NCBI GenBank assembly: GCA_937902395.1
Contig: CALGTV010000108.1
Coordinates: forward strand, 1 to 31,721
DNA length: 31,721 nucleotides
Source: an uncultured Ruminococcus sp.
GTDB taxonomy: Bacteria > Bacillota > Clostridia > Oscillospirales > Ruminococcaceae
Direction of reading: 5' to 3'
Under the pieces are notes generated by a model that was not told the DNA's origin, made no database searches, and worked only from the letters and a program-made list of their open reading frames with translations. The translations under genes and the position numbers were made by a program. Positions 8,012-16,801 of this stretch are shown here, in pieces. Position 1 is the first letter of the stretch; every line of letters begins with the position of its first letter.

Positions 8012-9145
8012 TTATCTGTAAAATGCGTATCCGTCCGATATTTTTGAATTTTTTACAATTTCTGTCTGCTTATTTATTGTTTTCGGATCTTCAATAAATT
8101 CATTTTCGCCATTGATGCCTGCCCATTTATCAAATTTATTGATTTTATATTCTGCAAGCCCGATAACAAGGGATACTCCACCGTTTTTTGCAAGTTCTTC
8201 CCAGCGTTCAAGAGTTGCAGTAAATGGACATATTTCGTTGTCGAATCCGTAATAAATCTGTGGCACGATATAATCAGCGTAGCCTGATTCGCCTCCCCAA
8301 AGCCTGACGTCGGCATATTGAGTTGTGTAATTACTGTTTATATTTCCCTGCGGACTTATTCCGAATTTCAGCTTGCTGTCATGTTCCTTTACAATGTTGT
8401 AAAGAGCCTGCACCATAGAAGTTATGTTGTCTCTGCGCCAGTTGCCAAGGTCTGTACTTCCGTCAGCTTCAAAGGCTTCGGTGTCAAATTCGGGAGTAGT
8501 ATCGGGGTAAAAATAATCGTCTATATGTATACCGTCAACATTGTAATTCTCTATTATTTCTTTTGCAGTATCGCAGATAAGATTTGTTACAGCGTCGTAT
8601 GCAGGGTTGAGATACCATCTGTTCCCTACCTGTCTTACCATAGGGCTGTTGGAATTTATCCATTGCTTTACTATAAAGTCATTAGGAAGTGTTTCCATTT
8701 TTTCAATTGTCTGCATACGATATGGATTTATCCATGCATGAACGGATATATCCATAGAATGTGCAATGTCGAGAACTATCTGCAGTGGGTCATAGTCTCC
8801 GTCATTGAAAGTACCACAGGGGTATATTTCGGATTTATAGTAAGCGTCGCCCTCAGGATGAACATGAAAATATATGGTATTTATCCCACGGGTAGCCTGT
8901 TCTTCGAGAAGTTCGGCAATTGCCGCTGAAAATTCCTCTTTAGATTTTCCTTGCATATATTCTGTGAATTCGACATAAGGAAGCCATGTGGCTTTCTGGT
9001 ATTCGTAATTCAGCGGAACATATGAGCTTTCTGTTACTGTGGAAGTTGGTGCCTGAGTTTCGGGAGTAGATTGGCTATTTTGTGAAATTGTACAGCCTGT
9101 CAGCAATAGAGGAATTGCCAGTAAAAAATAAATCCGTTTTTTCAT
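8012..9145 (-). CDS. GHL10-family (DUF187) glycosidase-like lipoprotein
   Basis: 377-aa lipoprotein with lipobox LLTGC (C18) and a glycosyl-hydrolase-like GHL10 TIM-barrel domain. Visible family segments are INTIYFHVHPEGDAYYKS, the VHAWINPYRM strand, VDGIHIDDYFYP with the conserved acidic pair, and IVPQIYYGF. Such proteins are thought to act on wall or extracellular polysaccharides; the substrate here is unknown. The start is the ATG at 9143-9145, 5 nt after GGAGG, rather than the ATG four codons upstream that contains that site. It is transcribed convergently with the PrsA-like gene and shares its terminator. No clear consensus promoter is visible between 9146 and 9240. Confidence 0.85.
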   Translation of the reverse strand: MKKRIYFLLAIPLLLTGCTISQNSQSTPETQAPTSTVTESSYVPLNYEYQKATWLPYVEFTEYMQGKSKEEFSAAIAELLEEQATRGINTIYFHVHPEGDAYYKSEIYPCGTFNDGDYDPLQIVLDIAHSMDISVHAWINPYRMQTIEKMETLPNDFIVKQWINSNSPMVRQVGNRWYLNPAYDAVTNLICDTAKEIIENYNVDGIHIDDYFYPDTTPEFDTEAFEADGSTDLGNWRRDNITSMVQALYNIVKEHDSKLKFGISPQGNINSNYTTQYADVRLWGGESGYADYIVPQIYYGFDNEICPFTATLERWEELAKNGGVSLVIGLAEYKINKFDKWAGINGENEFIEDPKTINKQTEIVKNSKISDGYAFYR

Positions 9146-9282
9146 ATATGCCTCCATTAATTTTTAGGTTTTGTATATTCTATGTGAAAAGGTTGCAGAA
9201 TTATTACAATTTGATAAATTGAAAATCGCGGAATATCCCGAAAAACAGCGAAAAATAGAATATATGTCTTTTACGGTATATA

Positions 9283-9311
9283 TTGACATAATGGGCAAAT
9301 TAATGTATAAT
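9283..9311 (+). promoter_or_regulatory. Consensus promoter of the PBP/VanZ-like operon
   Basis: TTGACA (9283-9288), a 17-bp spacer and TATAAT (9306-9311), a full sigma-A match, 33 bp upstream of the PBP start. Confidence 0.88.
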
Positions 9312-9344
9312 TAATTTATACAGACTATCAGGGGGATGATTAAT

Positions 9345-10847
9345 ATGAAAAAATCTTCAAAAAGATTTATTTCGGCGGCGATTGCTGGATTGTCGCTTAT
9401 TTCTGCAACATCATGCGGCACAGTAGTACAGCCGGTAAGTACGCCGTCGGTACATACAGGAACTCTTTCACAAGGCGAAACTATTGGTACAACTACAGCA
9501 ACTGCAACAGCAGTAATTGAAACTGTTACATCTGCAACATCAGCGGAATCTGCAACGGAAGCAGGAACAAAGCCAGCAGTATCAAATAAAGTTATGCGCG
9601 GTAATCTTTACGATGCAGACGGCGATATTCTCATGTTCAGCCAGCTTGACAGCAGCGGCAAGGAAGTGCGCATGACGAACGATAGCAACAAAATTGCATT
9701 TGCAAATGTTCTTAATGAAATGTCTGAGGGAATTGATTTAACTCTCGATAAAACCCTTAGAACTCCAAATCCCACAGCGGTTGAGGGCGGTGAATTCGGT
9801 CAGAGTGTTCAGCTTACTTTTGACGCTGATGTGCAGAATGCAATATACGATTATATGTCAAGCCAGAATATGAACGGCTGTGCTGTTGTAATGAGAAGTG
9901 ACGGCTCAATCATGGCGCAGGTATCATATCCGTCTTACGACCCAGACCAGTACTACGATGTTGATACTGAGGAGGATTTAGCATGGGGAACATACGGAAA
10001 CAAGGCGTTTCAGAATTTTCCTCCCGGTTCGTGCTTTAAGATAATGTCGGAGGTGCTTGCGGATAAGCATGGAATATACTCTCTTCAAGACGAGGGAGAA
10101 TGGAAATTTGATGGTGTATCAATTGTAAATTGGGATCACGATACAAACGGCGGATATCCCATGCAGAGAAGTCTTTATTCTGCATTTGTAAATTCAAGTA
10201 ATATATATTTTGCAAGAGCTTTTGATCAGATAGGCAAAGATGCGGTTCTTGAAGATTTAGACACTATTTTTCATTTTGGAACAGATATTGAATGTGATTT
10301 CGGTGTACTTGGAAACAATATTGAAATTTACTGCAACGACGATTTAAGGCGTACAGCATTTGGTCAGTCTTATGTAATGACATGTCCGATTTATCTTGCG
10401 GCTCTTGGACGTGAAGCGGCATACGGTGATATGGTAAGACCTTTTACTGTTAAAAATATAGTTGATACAACTGATTTCAACACTGTAGTTGAAGCAGGCT
10501 CAAAGTCCAATGAAGTAATCGGAAGTATACCTGTAGAGTGCAGACAGAATCTTCTTGACGGAATGAGTGGAGTTGCAAGCGGACTGGGTATATCAGTTCC
10601 TGCAGGCTATGAATTCTACGCTAAAACTGGAACTGCTGAAACATGGGAAAATGATTTCCTTTACATTACAGGAATACTGAAAAACACAGCAGATGACGGA
10701 AATGGCGTATATACAGACTATAACGACTACAACGGCTCATACATTATAGTTATACAAGTTAGAAATCCTGCATATTTTGGGTATAGCTATGCAAGTGAAT
10801 CATCTGCATTATATCAGGGCATAGTGAATGCTGTTTTATATAACTAA
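9345..10847 (+). CDS. Penicillin-binding transpeptidase lipoprotein
   Basis: 500-aa extracytoplasmic D,D-transpeptidase-like protein that would cross-link peptidoglycan. Residues 1-24 form a signal with lipobox SATSC (C24), so it appears lipid-anchored rather than held by a classical uncleaved helix. A Thr/Ala-rich linker follows. MRGNLYDADGDIL (about residues 84-96) matches the RGxIYDxxG start of class B PBPs, but the dimerisation region is short. The transpeptidase motifs are complete: SCFK (S229, K232), SSN (284-286) and KTG (427-429). The ATG at 9345 is 9 nt after GGGGG; the earlier ATG at 9336 directly abuts that site. The VanZ-like gene follows 29 bp downstream. Confidence 0.88.
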   Translation: MKKSSKRFISAAIAGLSLISATSCGTVVQPVSTPSVHTGTLSQGETIGTTTATATAVIETVTSATSAESATEAGTKPAVSNKVMRGNLYDADGDILMFSQLDSSGKEVRMTNDSNKIAFANVLNEMSEGIDLTLDKTLRTPNPTAVEGGEFGQSVQLTFDADVQNAIYDYMSSQNMNGCAVVMRSDGSIMAQVSYPSYDPDQYYDVDTEEDLAWGTYGNKAFQNFPPGSCFKIMSEVLADKHGIYSLQDEGEWKFDGVSIVNWDHDTNGGYPMQRSLYSAFVNSSNIYFARAFDQIGKDAVLEDLDTIFHFGTDIECDFGVLGNNIEIYCNDDLRRTAFGQSYVMTCPIYLAALGREAAYGDMVRPFTVKNIVDTTDFNTVVEAGSKSNEVIGSIPVECRQNLLDGMSGVASGLGISVPAGYEFYAKTGTAETWENDFLYITGILKNTADDGNGVYTDYNDYNGSYIIVIQVRNPAYFGYSYASESSALYQGIVNAVLYN

Positions 10848-10876
10848 TACGAGGGAATATAGATATCGGAGACAAT

Positions 10877-11311
10877 ATGAGGAAAAGAATTGACAATTCA
10901 AAAGAGGAAAGACAGCCTGTACTTTTATGTATATTGATGATATACTTGTTTGTAGTGATGTATATTACATTATTTAACAGGGAAATCGGAGTGCGTCGGT
11001 CGATGCTTGAGCCATTTTTTGAAATAAGGAGTATGATTGATACAAAGAGATATCAATACTGGCTTGGGCAGATATTCGGGAATTTGATAATGCTTTTTCC
11101 ATTGGGAGTACTTTTACCCATGATATCCGATTGGTTTGAAAAAACAAAAAGAACAGCATTAGCAGGATTGACAGTTTCCCTCTTTATTGAACTTACTCAG
11201 TATATTACAGGCAGAGGTTTATGCGAGCTTGACGATATAGTACACAATACAATGGGAGCGATTGCTGGAATACTTGTATACAAAAAAATTATCTTCGTTT
11301 CAACAAAATAA
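10877..11311 (+). CDS. VanZ-like family membrane protein
   Basis: 144-aa integral membrane protein of the VanZ-like family, with predicted helices near residues 14-33, 63-83, 92-110 and 125-140. The family pattern is present: a first helix ending in TLFNRE, then GQIFGNLIMLFPLGVLLP, SLFIELTQYITGRG and ELDDIVHNTMGAIAG. Its biochemical role is unclear; the name comes from teicoplanin resistance, and resistance should not be assumed here. It follows the PBP gene by 29 bp with its own GGAG site, so co-transcription is likely. Confidence 0.9.
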   Translation: MRKRIDNSKEERQPVLLCILMIYLFVVMYITLFNREIGVRRSMLEPFFEIRSMIDTKRYQYWLGQIFGNLIMLFPLGVLLPMISDWFEKTKRTALAGLTVSLFIELTQYITGRGLCELDDIVHNTMGAIAGILVYKKIIFVSTK

Positions 11312-11313
11312 GA

Positions 11314-11357
11314 AAAAAGGAAATACCCGAGATTGATATCACGGATATTTCCTTTTT
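11314..11357. terminator. Bidirectional intrinsic terminator
   Basis: A 16-bp stem with one mismatch (AAAAAGGAAATACCCG against CGGATATTTCCTTTTT), a 12-nt loop and T/A tracts on both ends. It lies between the convergent VanZ-like and TraB-like genes. Confidence 0.88.
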
Positions 11358-11360
11358 GTT

Positions 11361-12482
11361 TTATGAAACCTTTTCTACAGTGTAACCCATACCTTCAAGA
11401 AGGTTATCTACACCATTTTCGCCTGAATAATGTGCAGCACCAACCATGTAAAGACAATTTTTACCATCTTTAAGATACTGAGAAGCCTTTTCAGCCATAT
11501 TCTGATTGCGGTCGTCCAGCATGAGCTTAATATAAGCCTCATGGTCATCCTTGATATCTTCAGGAAGCTCATCAACGTCAACATCAGAATCAAAATTAAG
11601 TTCGCCGTCGCCTACAGCCCAGCCGTTGTAAAGCTCAGCATAAGATTCAGCGAATTCTTCAATTTCGTCCATGCTATCGATAACTTCGCTGATAGTGTAA
11701 TCCGCATAATCGTCAGAGTAAGCATTAAGAGCCCCTGTCTGAGTAGCAAGATCCTCGATGTTGATAATTTCCTTGCCGTCCTGTTGAGCGAGACCGATGA
11801 AGTATGCATCAGTACCTGAAAGCTGCATATTCTCAAGGCGGAGGAGCATTACTGATGTAAGCTGATTAATCCAATAGCCTGTTGTATACTGGTCGAGCAT
11901 TTCGCTGTATGCGCCAATGCTCTCAAAATAAGCCTTAGCCTTTTCGTATGTTTCGGGAGTGAGGTGCTCTTTAACTGTAGTGCCGTCGCTATAAATCATA
12001 CCGTTTACATATTCAAGCTGAGCGTTTGCATCTGTTGTAATCGCTGTGATATCATATTCAACAGCAATAGAATCAGCATTGTTGTAAATCTCCATGATAT
12101 CAGCAGGATATTCTGTGATACTTGCGGGGAGCATATGGATAGTACCTAAGAGGTGAATAGTATTGCCTGTTGCTGGATCAGTAACTTTCCAGAGAGGAGG
12201 ATTAATATCAGTTGTAGAAATATACTCATTGATATCAGCAGTTGTACCAAAGAGAGCTTCGATATCTGCTTCGCCCTCAGCGGAAGTAGCTTCTTCAGTA
12301 GCCTCAGTTGTTTCAATAGCTTCTGTTACAGTTGTAGTTTCAGCAGCCTCTGTTACTGCTGTAGTTTCAGCAGTTTTATCAGAAGTGTTGTTTTCATTTG
12401 CAGTTTCTTTCTTTTCGCAGGAAACAAAAGAGAGTGTCATTGCCGCAGCCATAATAGCAGCTGTAATTTTTTTTGTTTTCAT
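11361..12482 (-). CDS. TraB/GumN-family lipoprotein
   Basis: 373-aa exported lipoprotein of the TraB/GumN (PrgY) family, proposed to be metalloprotease-like. Lipobox FVSC (C22) is followed by a Thr/Glu-rich linker (about residues 23-72). The family's two His motifs are present: HLLGTIHMLP near residue 108 and MVGAAHYSGENGV near the C-terminus. The central part is acidic and helical. The ATG follows AGAAAGGG. The gene has its own promoter and a leader of roughly 55 nt with an 8-bp inverted repeat (12500-12507 and 12531-12538). Substrate and in vivo role are unknown. Confidence 0.88.
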   Translation of the reverse strand: MKTKKITAAIMAAAMTLSFVSCEKKETANENNTSDKTAETTAVTEAAETTTVTEAIETTEATEEATSAEGEADIEALFGTTADINEYISTTDINPPLWKVTDPATGNTIHLLGTIHMLPASITEYPADIMEIYNNADSIAVEYDITAITTDANAQLEYVNGMIYSDGTTVKEHLTPETYEKAKAYFESIGAYSEMLDQYTTGYWINQLTSVMLLRLENMQLSGTDAYFIGLAQQDGKEIINIEDLATQTGALNAYSDDYADYTISEVIDSMDEIEEFAESYAELYNGWAVGDGELNFDSDVDVDELPEDIKDDHEAYIKLMLDDRNQNMAEKASQYLKDGKNCLYMVGAAHYSGENGVDNLLEGMGYTVEKVS

Positions 12483-12544
12483 AAAAAATAATCCCTTTCT
12501 GTGAGATATATCTTTGAGAATTTTTTCACAATCTCACAATATAC

Positions 12545-12573
12545 ATTTTATCATGCTAATAAGCAAAAATCAA
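12545..12573 (-). promoter_or_regulatory. Promoter of the TraB/GumN-like gene
   Basis: Minus strand TTGATT (12568-12573), a 17-bp spacer and TAAAAT (12545-12550), about 60 bp upstream of the start codon. Confidence 0.6.
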
Positions 12574-12671
12574 TATGAGTGGTTGAATTTTCACAGTTCT
12601 ATCAAAATATTTGTATGTATAACTAAATTGATTAAACTTTCAACTATACTTTTTAAAAACCAAAAATTATT

Positions 12672-12700
12672 TTGACATTTTCTGATAAAAGTGATATAAT
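12672..12700 (+). promoter_or_regulatory. Consensus promoter of the unknown membrane protein gene
   Basis: TTGACA (12672-12677), a 17-bp spacer and TATAAT (12695-12700). The start codon is only 22 bp downstream, so the leader is very short. Confidence 0.87.
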
Positions 12701-12721
12701 AAAATATTATGGAGGTGCGGG

Positions 12722-14476
12722 ATGAAGTTGTTTTCAAAAATTTTTATGATATGCAGTATTGTACTTGAAATTTTGGGATTTATTTTATTTTCACTTGTAT
12801 TTGTTTCCGATGTTATAGAGAATGGCGGAGCAGACTGGATTTTATTTCTGGCGATAGCTCTTATACCTCTGTTATGGACAATAATTTCTGCGGTTACACT
12901 GAAAAGAGTAATAAACGGCAGAGTTAAGGTAATACCTGCGGCAATACTTATGAAGCTTACAGTACTCTTGTTGCTGAGTGCAGCAGCATTTCTTTCATTA
13001 GAAGACGGAATATATGCGGCGAGCCTTTTCGCCATTACAGGTTTATTTTGCGGATTCAGTGCATTTGCAGCCACAAGACTGCGCAATATAACATCTGCAC
13101 CGGGAATCCCTGAAAGATATCAGTTCAAGGGATATAACGCAGGAAATCACTGGTATTTTGCCGCTGTGGAGTATCTTCATAAAAACAACAGAAATATTTC
13201 AGAGCTTGCGGATATGATACGTAATGCCGCAATGAAAAATACCCAAAACGATGAAAGTCAAACAGGAGGACTTACTTTTGATGAAAAAAATAAAATTACA
13301 GAATACGCTTGTATGCCTTTTGTGTATCTTCTACAATGGCTAATAGAAAATAATCACATGAGCGAATTTTTCATGAAGAAATTCAAAACTGATGATATAG
13401 CGAATGTGAAAAGTGGTTTTATACCTACAATGTATTTTTTCAAAAACGCCATGCATTGCATAATTGACAGGTGGGATATCAGCGAAAAGATACATAATTT
13501 TCTTATCTGGTATTATGAGCCATTTACAAATGCAGGCTGTTATCGTCGTATAAATGAAGCATATTTGTTTGATTATTGCAGCATAATCCAAAGCAAAGGC
13601 GCTGATTTGTATTGCTGTGATTACCATTATGATATCTACAGAGAACTAAAAGAAAAATTTGACAGAAAATATGAGGACTATCTTGAATTTGCTGAAAGGG
13701 ACAAAAAATTTATTACCGGTTACAACAAAACAAAAACGACGCTGAACTGGCAGCTTTTTAATAAAAATCTTGAAGTTTACGCAAATCATGAGCCTACAGC
13801 GGAGGAAATCATAAATTGCGAAAGTGCTCTGAATGGTTTGAATGACAAGCAGATAAAACAGCTTGAGCGAATGATAGGGAGAAAAATGGGTGTGAGTATG
13901 CCTATTGATTTCCGCAGTAATATTATCCCTGAATCCGTACATATTCATGAAGCTGAAAATAATGATGTTTATTTCTCTGTGGGATGCGGTATAACAGTTG
14001 ATGAAAACAAGATTATCGGATTTACTGTAAGAAACGGTATAATTGTAAATATGACATGGGATTATGAATTTGATATGCCATACTGCAATTATGAAAACGA
14101 ACGATATGAACTCGGAAACAATGATATAGATTTTCTGTCTCTTACCAATCAGAGTACTGTTGAGGAATTATGTGAGCGCGGAGAACTTGAAACTGTGGAA
14201 ATAAAAATCGAGGGTATGCAGATGAGCAGTGACAATGGACGCGGAAATATATTATATGTAACTCCTGCCGCTGCAAAAATATTCAACGAGAATATCCGCC
14301 GGTTAAACATTCTCAATAAGGCACATTTAATAAATGATGTAAATATTTCGTGCAGCAGATGTGAAAACAGCATAGTTCCGCAGGCAATATATTTTGCAGG
14401 AATTATAAAAAATATTGAAAATCCGCAGGAAAAAGAAACCTACAGATACAGCGACTTGCTTGTTGTGTGGGAATAA
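12722..14476 (+). CDS. Unknown four-helix membrane protein with large cytosolic domain
   Basis: 584 aa; I do not recognise the family. Four hydrophobic helices lie in the first 115 residues (about 4-30, 38-60, 72-92 and 96-115), with no signal cleavage site. About 460 mostly hydrophilic residues follow and are presumably cytosolic. The first part of this region is helical and rich in aromatic residues (YNAGNHWYFAAVEYLHKNNRN); the C-terminal 150 residues look beta-rich and include a CSRC pair near residue 550 and the terminal YRYSDLLVVWE. The ATG follows GGAGGTG by 4 nt. It is monocistronic, between a consensus promoter and a bidirectional terminator. Confidence 0.85.
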   Translation: MKLFSKIFMICSIVLEILGFILFSLVFVSDVIENGGADWILFLAIALIPLLWTIISAVTLKRVINGRVKVIPAAILMKLTVLLLLSAAAFLSLEDGIYAASLFAITGLFCGFSAFAATRLRNITSAPGIPERYQFKGYNAGNHWYFAAVEYLHKNNRNISELADMIRNAAMKNTQNDESQTGGLTFDEKNKITEYACMPFVYLLQWLIENNHMSEFFMKKFKTDDIANVKSGFIPTMYFFKNAMHCIIDRWDISEKIHNFLIWYYEPFTNAGCYRRINEAYLFDYCSIIQSKGADLYCCDYHYDIYRELKEKFDRKYEDYLEFAERDKKFITGYNKTKTTLNWQLFNKNLEVYANHEPTAEEIINCESALNGLNDKQIKQLERMIGRKMGVSMPIDFRSNIIPESVHIHEAENNDVYFSVGCGITVDENKIIGFTVRNGIIVNMTWDYEFDMPYCNYENERYELGNNDIDFLSLTNQSTVEELCERGELETVEIKIEGMQMSSDNGRGNILYVTPAAAKIFNENIRRLNILNKAHLINDVNISCSRCENSIVPQAIYFAGIIKNIENPQEKETYRYSDLLVVWE

Positions 14477-14480
14477 TAGA

Positions 14481-14520
14481 ACAGGCACTGTCCCGTTTTG
14501 AGATAGTGCCTGTATTTTTT
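14481..14520. terminator. Intrinsic terminator between convergent genes
   Basis: A 12-bp stem (ACAGGCACTGTC against GATAGTGCCTGT, one G-U) with a 9-nt loop and a T6 tract on the plus strand. It terminates the unknown membrane protein gene and touches the stop codon of the esterase gene. Confidence 0.85.
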
Positions 14521-16506
14521 ATTCAATTAGTCCGATTCCCCAGATTGTAAAGCTGCCGCTTCCTGAAATAGAAACGTTAAGCTCTCCGGAGGTTTCCTGA
14601 TAGTAGCCCAGTTCTGCGTCGGGACCGCCCCAGCAGTATTGCTTGTTGCCGCTGATTTTTGTTGTCTTGCCGTTTACGGTTACGTCAATACTTCCCATTC
14701 CTGAGCTATTAGCCTTGAATACAACAATAAAGCCCTTGCCGTTAGCAGTAAATGTCATAGGACTTCCGCCATTGAGGTTGTAGGAGTAGGGGAGTGCTGA
14801 GCCGCCGTAGCCGCTGCCTGCAGACCATGAGCCTGCATTGAAGTTTGTGAGAGTTTTTGGGTCAACATTTTTGCAGGTCTGATATTCTGTACCGTATACC
14901 GTAGAAGTCGGAACAGTATATGATTCGGAACGGTTTTCAGTTTTCATAGCCTTGCGGAAGAAGTAACCGAGGCAATCTGCAATAAGCTGTCCGCCCTTGT
15001 CATGTGGGTGATATTCGTCGGAGAAGTAATCTCCCTTGCCGAGAAATCCGCTGTTGAATGCCTTTGTAAGAGCGTTATCCATGCTGATTATCGGTATATC
15101 AAAATTTTCACCTACAGGAATCATCTGCTTTTGACTTGAGAAGCCGCCCTGAGCACGATTTATAAGTATCACAACAGCAGGCTCATTGGGTAAATCGAGG
15201 AATTTCTTGATAACGCTTTCGAAGCATTTATTGTACATGATATCCTCATGGTCGTTTACGGAAAATTCAATGAATACGATATCAGGATTTTTTTCAACGA
15301 TATTGCTTTCACTTCTTACAAGACCTACAACGGAGGAAGTACCTGAAAGACCTGCATTTACTTCTGTAAATCCGCCTGCTGCAAATGTGGATTTAACATA
15401 ATTTGAGAACGGAGTTGAATATTTCTTACCCTCAGTAATAGAACCGCCGAGATAAGCCATTGTAAGCTTTTCGCCATTTTCTGCAGCTTCAAGCTTCTTT
15501 GTAAGGCGGTATGTATTCCCCATACTGTAAATTGAACTTTCGTAGAAGTCAATCCACTGAGCAGATGTGGTTTCAGAATAGCTGTCCCATTTATTGTCTG
15601 CGGCAGGAGGATTTGTGGGAGGTTCTATAGGAGATGTTGTTGGCGGTTCTGTAGGAGGATCAGTGGGAACTTCAACAGCTGTAAATTTATCAATTCTGCC
15701 TACAAGATATTGCTGTAATTGAACAGCGTCTGCCATTTCGACTTTACCGTTTTTGTCGATATCAGCAGCTTTTTCGGAGTTACTGTTATCGAATCCTGAT
15801 ATAATGCCTTTGCGCATTAAAATCATATCAAAAACATCAATAATACCATCGCAGTCTACATCTCCGGGAGAAACAACAAGGGGCTTGGCACCGCTGATTC
15901 CAGTGCCTGCGGGAGCAGCAACTGCCTCGTCGATATAAAAGCTTGTGTCAGTGTCAATTGTTTCAACATATAAGATAAGGTCAGTTGCGCCGGCAGGGAT
16001 AGTGTATTCCTTATTAGCAAGCTGAACCCATTGTCCTGCAGTAACCTTTGCAGAAGCAATGCCGTCGTAAGCAGTTGTACCCTCTGCGTTGGTATATTGC
16101 AGAGTAAGCTTGAATTCTTCTGTTGAGGCGCCACCTTCGTACATGGCATTTACGCTGAAACTATAAGTTTCTCCTGCTTTGTGGAATCCAACTCTTTTGA
16201 AGCGCCGTGCCATGAGGCAGTTCTTCCGCTGCAATAAAGGGAGGCTCTGCCCTCGTAGGCAGCAAGCTGATTTTTTTCAGCAGCAGCACCTCCTCTGCCT
16301 GTCCAGCCGTTTTCGTCGGCTTCAAAGTTATCTGAAAATAAATAATCTGTAGCAGAAACAATATTATTGTTAATGTTGTTTACAGATACATTGGATACTG
16401 CGTAGGCTGAATCTGAAATTGACAAAGCCGATGATGAAATCAAAGCCGCAGAAGTAATGACAGAAGCCATAGCACTGAATTTCCTGTTTTTTATTTTTAT
16501 TGACAT
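14519..16506 (-). pseudogene. CBM22-dockerin-SGNH carbohydrate esterase, frameshifted
   Basis: One gene split by a frameshift. Frame one (16150-16506) gives a signal peptide (residues 1-36, cleavage near SAYA) and the first half of a CBM22-like module (NGWTGRGG, SLYCSGRTASWHGA). The second frame (from about 16180 to 14519) gives the rest of the module (AGETYSFSVNAMYEGG to TDTSFYIDEA), an internal two-repeat dockerin (GDVDCDGIIDVFDM, ADIDKNGKVEMADAV), a Pro/Thr linker, an SGNH hydrolase (GGSITEG nucleophile Ser, VFIEFSVNDHED, DEYHPHDKGG catalytic Asp/His) and a C-terminal beta domain ending in FTIWGIGLIE. Adding one A to the AAA run at 16178-16180 restores LDSTKAGETYSF. Xylan deacetylation is inferred from the CBM22 plus SGNH combination. 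The ATG at 16506 follows GGGAGGG. Confidence 0.85.
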
Positions 16507-16543
16507 AAATTTTCCCTCCCAATTAGATTTAACACGAACAATT

Positions 16544-16561
16544 AAACTTAACTTTAAGTTT
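16544..16561. promoter_or_regulatory. Inverted repeat near the esterase transcription start
   Basis: AAACTT and AAGTTT arms separated by 6 nt, placed just downstream of the -10 box on the minus strand. The position would suit an operator, but there is no known match. Confidence 0.3.
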
Positions 16562-16573
16562 ATTTATACATTA

Positions 16574-16602
16574 AATATACAGCAAATTTCTATGTTTGTA
16601 AA
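16574..16602 (-). promoter_or_regulatory. Promoter of the esterase gene
   Basis: Minus strand TTTACA (16597-16602), a 17-bp spacer and TATATT (16574-16579), about 70 bp upstream of the start. It is divergent from the promoter at 16740-16768. Confidence 0.6.
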
Positions 16603-16739
16603 TACAATTTTTACAAAAAAGCAATATTTGATTTATAAACAGCAAAAAATAGTCAGTTGGTTAATGTTGTTTTACTACAGTTTAATATTTGCTTAAAATG
16701 AAAAAATTGTTTTTATGATGTCAAAGTGGAGTATGCCTC

Positions 16740-16768
16740 TTGACAAAGTGACTTTATTATTGTATAAT
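16740..16768 (+). promoter_or_regulatory. Consensus promoter of the diguanylate cyclase gene
   Basis: TTGACA (16740-16745), a 17-bp spacer and TATAAT (16763-16768), 33 bp upstream of the start codon. Confidence 0.87.
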
Positions 16769-16801
16769 TTATATATATAATATAAGGGGAGGTGCACTAC
16801 C

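Noticed and set aside
10877..11311. Glycopeptide resistance determinant
   Set aside because: Only a VanZ-like family protein is present, without vanA/vanH/vanX; such proteins are common and not evidence of resistance.
16150..16234. Programmed -1 ribosomal frameshifting in the esterase
   Set aside because: No X-XXY-YYZ slippery heptamer or downstream structure is visible; loss of one A from a short run explains the break better.
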